Assembly (NCBI GenBank): GCA_030248195.1
Contig: JASAND010015579.1
Location: forward strand, 1 to 64,000
Length of the DNA: 64,000 nucleotides
Reading direction: 5' to 3'
Source of the DNA: Trissonchulus latispiculum
Taxonomy: Eukaryota > Nematoda > Enoplea > Enoplida > Ironidae
Positions within the stretch are counted from its first letter, which is position 1; the number at the start of each line of letters is the position of its first letter. This document shows, in pieces, positions 59,811 through 64,000 of the stretch. The translations under genes and the position numbers were made by a program. Below the pieces are notes generated by a model. It was not told the DNA's origin. It did not search any database and saw only the letters and a list, made by a program, of their open reading frames with translations.

Positions 59811-61800
59811 AAGATAAGATAAGATAAGATTTATTAGCATAAGCAACAGTTAGACAAAAATAAATCATTATATACGTATATATGTAATTTATCGCTTTAA
59901 ATTGTGGTTTCATCCTTAGTATTGTTCAAAGCTCTTTAAGTTCAGGTTGAGTAGAAAGATGATTCAAAGAGCAGCAGCTGGTGGTTTGGGGTTTGATAAT
60001 TTTCGAGGAGTGATGTATCCATCTTTATCAGCTTTCTCTCTAAGACAAGGAAAAGGAGACAACAAAGAGGAATTTAACAATTGTTTTAACAAATACATAA
60101 TTTAAGAAAAACGGTTGGATAAGATTTGATTAGTACTAATCTCACTAATTTTATCTAGTAGTACTTCCAGCTAATAGTTTGCATATGCAGGGGGATGAAC
60201 CTTAATTAAGGCCTTGATGCACCCCCCCCCCTAGAGGTTACTGGTCAGAGCAGTATTGGGTCATAAATAATTGCATTTACAAAAGGGTAGTAAATTTACA
60301 TAGTTAAGTCGTTTCTCAAACGTTTGTAAATTTGCAGAATTTACAGTTTCTAAGGGTAATGAGTTCCACAGACGGACAACTCGAGAAGCAAAAAAGGTGA
60401 ATCTATAGTTCGATCTTACAATTGGTTGACGTAATCTTAGTTGTCTGTTATTTCTTAGATCTACATTAGGAGCATATTCGAAGAAATCAGTAAAATTTAG
60501 ATCGATTTTGTTATGAACTATTTGATAAGTTAATTTTAGATCAGCTATTAGTCGGCGTGATTCTAAAGGTTGTAAGCCAAGTCTGTCTAATCTTTCTTTA
60601 TAATTTAGATGATGTATACCCTGAATTTACCTAGTTATGGTTTTTTGGATTCTTTCCATTTTATCTATAAGACCTACTTGGTAAGGGTTCCAAACTGGAG
60701 ACGCATATTCTAAATGAGGACGTACAAAGCTTACGTACAACTTAATCAAAATATCTTGATTTCTAGATTCAAATGATCTCAAAATTTGACCTAAAACCTG
60801 CCTTTTTAGTTATTGTTTCAACATGTTTTTTAAATTTTAAGTCATCTGTTATCCACACACCCAAATCCTTTACTGACGTAACATGAGGTAAATTGATATC
60901 ATTTAAAGTTAAGATAATATCGAAGCCTGGGTTACCGAGTGTTAAAATGACACATTTAGGTACAGAAAACTGAAGTTGACACTCGATTGCCCATGCGTGT
61001 AGTCTGTTTAAATCGTTTTGTATATTTTGAACGTCAGTTGGATTTTGGACTGTGAAGAATAACTTAGCATCATCAACAAAAATTTTAATGCTGGAATTCA
61101 ATAAAAGTTTAGTTACATCATTAATATAGATCAAGAATAAAATTGGTCCTAAAACTGAACCTTGAGGGACACCACTAAGTACTGGTGTCCAATCAGAAAA
61201 CGACTCGTTGATTTTTACTCTTTGTAATCTAGTTGTAAGAAAACGTTCAAACCATCTTAGAGTGGATCCCGTTATTCCTATGTGTTCCAGTTTCTGTAAC
61301 AGTTTATTATGGGGTATTGTATCAAATTCTTTAGTTATATCTAAATATATTACAATTTTACTCTTTTTTGAATCCAGTACTTTGGTCCATTCGTTTAGAC
61401 ATTCTAAAAGTTGTGTAACAGTTGAGCGCTTACTGAGGCCACCATGTTGATGCGGCGACAGTATATTATTTCGGCTGAGATGGTTAAATAATTTCGGTTT
61501 CACTGTCTTCTCAAAGGTTTTCATTGCGGGAGATGTGAGACTGATGGGTCTATAATTCTCCGATAAGTTTTTATTCCCTTTCTTAAATATAGGAGTGATA
61601 TTACTTAGCCAATCACGTGGAAATGTACATGTTATGAGGGATAAATTAAAAAGTAGAGCAAGGATTGGGCTTATTTCTTTCTTAACTCGTTTTAATACAA
61701 TTGGAGGTATAAGATCGGGGCCTACAGAACTTTTATTATCAAAGCTATTTATAGCTTTTTCAACTTCATCATTAGTAATTATTGTGGAGATGGCTCCTGA
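59811..61800 (-). pseudogene. LINE (CR1/L2/Jockey-type) reverse transcriptase, 5'-truncated and frameshifted
   Basis: On the minus strand 61800-60769 encodes most of a reverse transcriptase: GPDLIPP, the NYRPISLTS block, YLDITKEFDTIPH, SGVPQGSVLGPILFLIYIND, the catalytic FVDDAKLF (a YADD-type box) and LGVWITDDLKFKKHV. Near 60800 the frame shifts. The thumb and C-terminal part (YVSFVRPHLEYASPVWNPY, RVVRLWNSLP) continues in a second frame to a stop at 60261, with one extra in-frame stop near 60628. Endonuclease and 5' parts are absent. The 3' end carries a (TCTTA)n tail at 59811-59832, as in microsatellite-tailed LINEs. TATTAT flanks both ends (59805-59810 and 61801-61806). It is not functional. 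Confidence 0.9.
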
Positions 61801-61822
61801 TATTATGTACTCCTGATAATAC

Positions 61823-62180
61823 CAAGAGTACATAATATAAGAGTGTGCCACTAGGCACACTCTATGTTATCAGAGCAAAAACTATGCCTGCACGCTAACG
61901 GCCCACCCCTCCTCCGCAAAGTAGACCCATCACTTCAAAGCATTTCGTGCGCTATGTTTATGTTCTAAAGCTCGAAGCAGGCACAAAATTCGCGCACACA
62001 CTGCTTGTGTTTTCGAGCTTAAGCACATAAACATAGAGCGAGTGAGCGTACCCCTGTTTCGACTAGGTACTGATTTGCGGGGGGTGGGGGTGGGGGTGGG
62101 CCGTTAGCGAGCAGAGCATAGTTCTTGCTCTGATAACGTAGAGTGTGCGTAGTGGCACATTCTTATAATATGTACTCTTG
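61823..62180. mobile_element. 7-bp-TSD MITE
   Basis: The ends CAAGAGTACATAATATAAGAG and, inverted, CAAGAGTACATATTATAAGA. The perfect 7-bp TSD ATAATAC lies at 61816-61822 and 62181-62187. Confidence 0.9.
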
Positions 62181-62187
62181 ATAATAC

Positions 62188-62586
62188 ACAACAGTATGAC
62201 AAGCGTCATACGCTATGCACTATAAGCCTGTTACATCCTCTGCACGCTATCGACTGACCCCCTACCTAAATCAGACCCCCTCACCCGGCCCCTGTACATG
62301 TACGGGGTCCAAACGGGGGATCGGACTCATGTTTGTTTATTTTGTACACTGATGTGTAAACCATACAAGATACCTGCTGCATAAATTGGGCCCCCGTCAA
62401 GCTAAACATGTAAGTATAGTAACACTGACCGCTATCCCCCGTTTGAACCACGTACATAAATAGGGGCGGGGTCAAGGGGGGGCCTGATTTAGGTAGGGGG
62501 TCACCCGATAGCGTGCAGAGGATGTAGCAGGCTTGTAATGCATAGCATATGACGCTTGCCATATTCTTATGCATTATGTACTCTTG
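62188..62586. mobile_element. 7-bp-TSD-family MITE, left terminus lost
   Basis: acaacagtatgacaagcgtcatacgc... at the left pairs with gcatatgacgcttgccatattcttatgcattatgtactcttg at the right, ending at 62586. The expected caagagtac start is missing and the neighbouring MITE is inserted at that edge. Its interior matches the split element at 24296-27006. Confidence 0.65.
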
Positions 62587-62750
62587 CCGAGACTAACTTG
62601 GTCAGATTTCCTCAGCTTTAATAAAACAGCATTGCAATCAGTATCTACTTGTTGCGCACACCGCACTGCACATCGGTGGAACCTGTTCCGTCTTCCTTTC
62701 TCTGCTTCTTCTGCTCAACTGCCGGGCTCCCTGATCCATCGGAGTACTAG

Positions 62751-63153
62751 CAAGAGTACATAATGATAAGAGTGTGACAAGCGTCACACTCTATGCAATG
62801 AAGGCGAAAACTATGCGATGCGCGCTAACGGCTTACCCCCCCCCCCACAAATTGACCCCCTATATGGGTACGTGGTCCAAACGGGAGTCGCTCACTGCTT
62901 TGCATAATTACACGCTGAAATTAACAGGGGCCCAATTTGGGGAGGGGGTGCAAGCGTGTATGCTTAACACATAGACGTACCAAATATACTAAGCGAGTGA
63001 GCGACCCCCGTTTGGAACTATGTACCCATATAGGGGCGGTGTGAGAGGGGGTCAATTTGTGGGGGGGGTAAGCCGTTAGCGCGCATCGCATAGTTTTCGC
63101 CTTCATTGCATAGAGTGTGACGCTTGTCACACTCTTATCATTATGTACTCTTG
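62751..63153. mobile_element. 7-bp-TSD MITE inserted in a coding-like region
   Basis: The ends CAAGAGTACATAATGATAAGAG and CTCTTATCATTATGTACTCTTG are inverted. The perfect 7-bp TSD GTACTAG lies at 62744-62750 and 63154-63160. The 403-bp palindrome has a loop near 62930-62970. Confidence 0.92.
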
Positions 63154-64000
63154 GTACTAGCATATGGCGGGGTCTTCATCGCAGACGGCGGTGATAAAAT
63201 CGACGATTGCTCATCTCTAGGCCGATAGATGGGGGAACGAGATCGTTGGCGAGAATTTGTGGAATGAGCTTGAATGGAATGATATTTTGACCCAACTGTG
63301 TACGTGTATCCGAGTATCCCACTTCGTTCTGTGCGCGATGCCGACACAGGCGATCTCGACCGGTCTCTTCTGACTTCATACTCCCTGTTGGCGGGAACAG
63401 CTGGAATCGGCTCGGCGTTGATGGTATTGTGTTGCTGTCCAGCCTAATGCGAGATGGCGAATCGAAGTCCGGACTGGAAAAGGACGTGGACGTACTGGTT
63501 TCAGATATTCGCTGCTAGAAACTGGCCGCACCACCCGGGCCTTGCGAAGAAACCGAAGAGCGACCGAATCCACCAAACCCAGGCGATTTAGGATCACACT
63601 GGCTGGCCCGCGATGGTCGATTTGGCATCAGAAAGATTCCATGCGGGTCTCCGGACAATCACTTGAAGAGAAAGTCTTCTGTTTCTTGGCCGCAGAAATT
63701 GGCTCTGCCTCTTCCTCTTCTTCCTCATCTGCTTCGTCCTCGATGTTACCCAGAGACGGGATTCCGTGGAGGCTCTGTCTCCCGGTGCTGGTCCCTGGGA
63801 CAGGACTGCCAAATAGACCGGAATAGGCTCGTTCTGAGCCTTCTGAGCGTTCTGGGAATTTGCATCCCAATGGTTGGCCTTTGACCGACGACAGACACGT
63901 CGGCACCTCGAAAAACGTCAGAATCTTGTAAATTTCACGGGCTTTCCGGTTGTCCCGCACATTCTTTGACTTTCCCGAATAGATTTGAAGGTTCTTGGCC
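63141..64000 (-). CDS. Unidentified acidic / RS-containing protein fragment, partial at the window edge
   Basis: Read on the minus strand from 64000, one frame gives KNLQIYSGKSKNVRDNRKAR, a Ser/Gly-rich stretch and an acidic run followed by KKQK (63960-63628), which looks like a nuclear protein. Further on, a second frame is Ser/Pro-rich (SPDFDSPSRIRLDSN). A third frame has RRDRSRSPVSASR and RQRSRSPIYRPRDEQ (63400-63141). The frame changes could be small introns (for example an acceptor ttctag at about 63510), sequencing errors or pseudogene decay; I cannot decide. The last frame runs into the 62751-63153 MITE and stops at its TAA. I do not recognise the gene. Confidence 0.45.

Larger units (their letters stand above)
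59132..61815. mobile_element. 7-bp-TSD-family MITE interrupted by another MITE and a LINE
   Basis: The left end CAAGAGTACATAATACATAAG at 59132 and the right half (gatgtagcgagctgataatacatag...catactcttat) up to 59439 are one palindromic element. It is cut by the 59440-59796 MITE and then by the LINE at 59811-61800. Its terminal bases (tattatgtactcctg) reappear at 61801-61815. Confidence 0.7.

Noticed and set aside
61800..61860. The apparent start of the reverse transcriptase frame at 61860
   Set aside because: The first 20 codons are translated MITE terminal repeat; LINE sequence begins near 61800.

Overview
The window is animal nuclear DNA from an unidentified invertebrate-like metazoan. The grounds are a 22-exon gene with uniform GT-AG introns, metazoan-type EMC1 and DNAJB proteins, a 7-TM receptor, tRNA-derived SINEs, LINE fragments and very many non-autonomous DNA transposons. 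The species cannot be told from the sequence. The receptor looks loosely like nematode Srsx-type receptors, which is too weak to assign a phylum.

Layout. 1-5252: a giant near-palindrome built of G/C-run repeats and hAT-like elements, followed by two smaller fold-back repeats. 7097-23911 (+): EMC1, an ER membrane insertase subunit, whose 22 exons join in frame into 960 residues. Most of its long introns carry a different short transposon, many with clean target-site duplications (TSDs). 23912-36400: repeat-dominated, with a fold-back of about 1.2 kb, a Harbinger-like element, two hAT-like elements inserted side by side and a dead RNase H-type LINE. 36432-37493 (+): an intronless DNAJB-type Hsp40. 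37500-52500: a gene-poor repeat nest with fold-backs inside fold-backs between about 42 and 48 kb. 52504-53808 (+): an unrecognised secreted, probably GPI-anchored, Tyr/Asn-rich protein with 37-residue repeats. 57936-58868 (+): an intronless 7-TM receptor. 59132-63153: a cluster of 7-bp-TSD MITEs nested with a LINE. 63141-64000 (-): a fragment of an unidentified acidic/RS-rich gene apparently cut by one of those MITEs.

The genes show no functional linkage. EMC1 acts in ER membrane-protein insertion and DNAJB in cytosolic Hsp70 work; the other two are surface or secreted proteins.

The most striking content is the MITE fauna. At least five families are defined here by matching terminal inverted repeats (TIRs) plus perfect TSDs: 7 bp (TIR CAAGAGTACATAAT, six clean copies including a 79-bp minimal one, symmetric target NTANTAN), 3 bp CWG or TTA (TIR GGGCC...), 8 bp (CATAGGTGTACC and CASTRGCGTAGATA types), 5 bp (CTGGGCTTATTCTAG) and TATA (two long elements). 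Several families are filled with short self-complementary motif arrays instead of transposase remnants.
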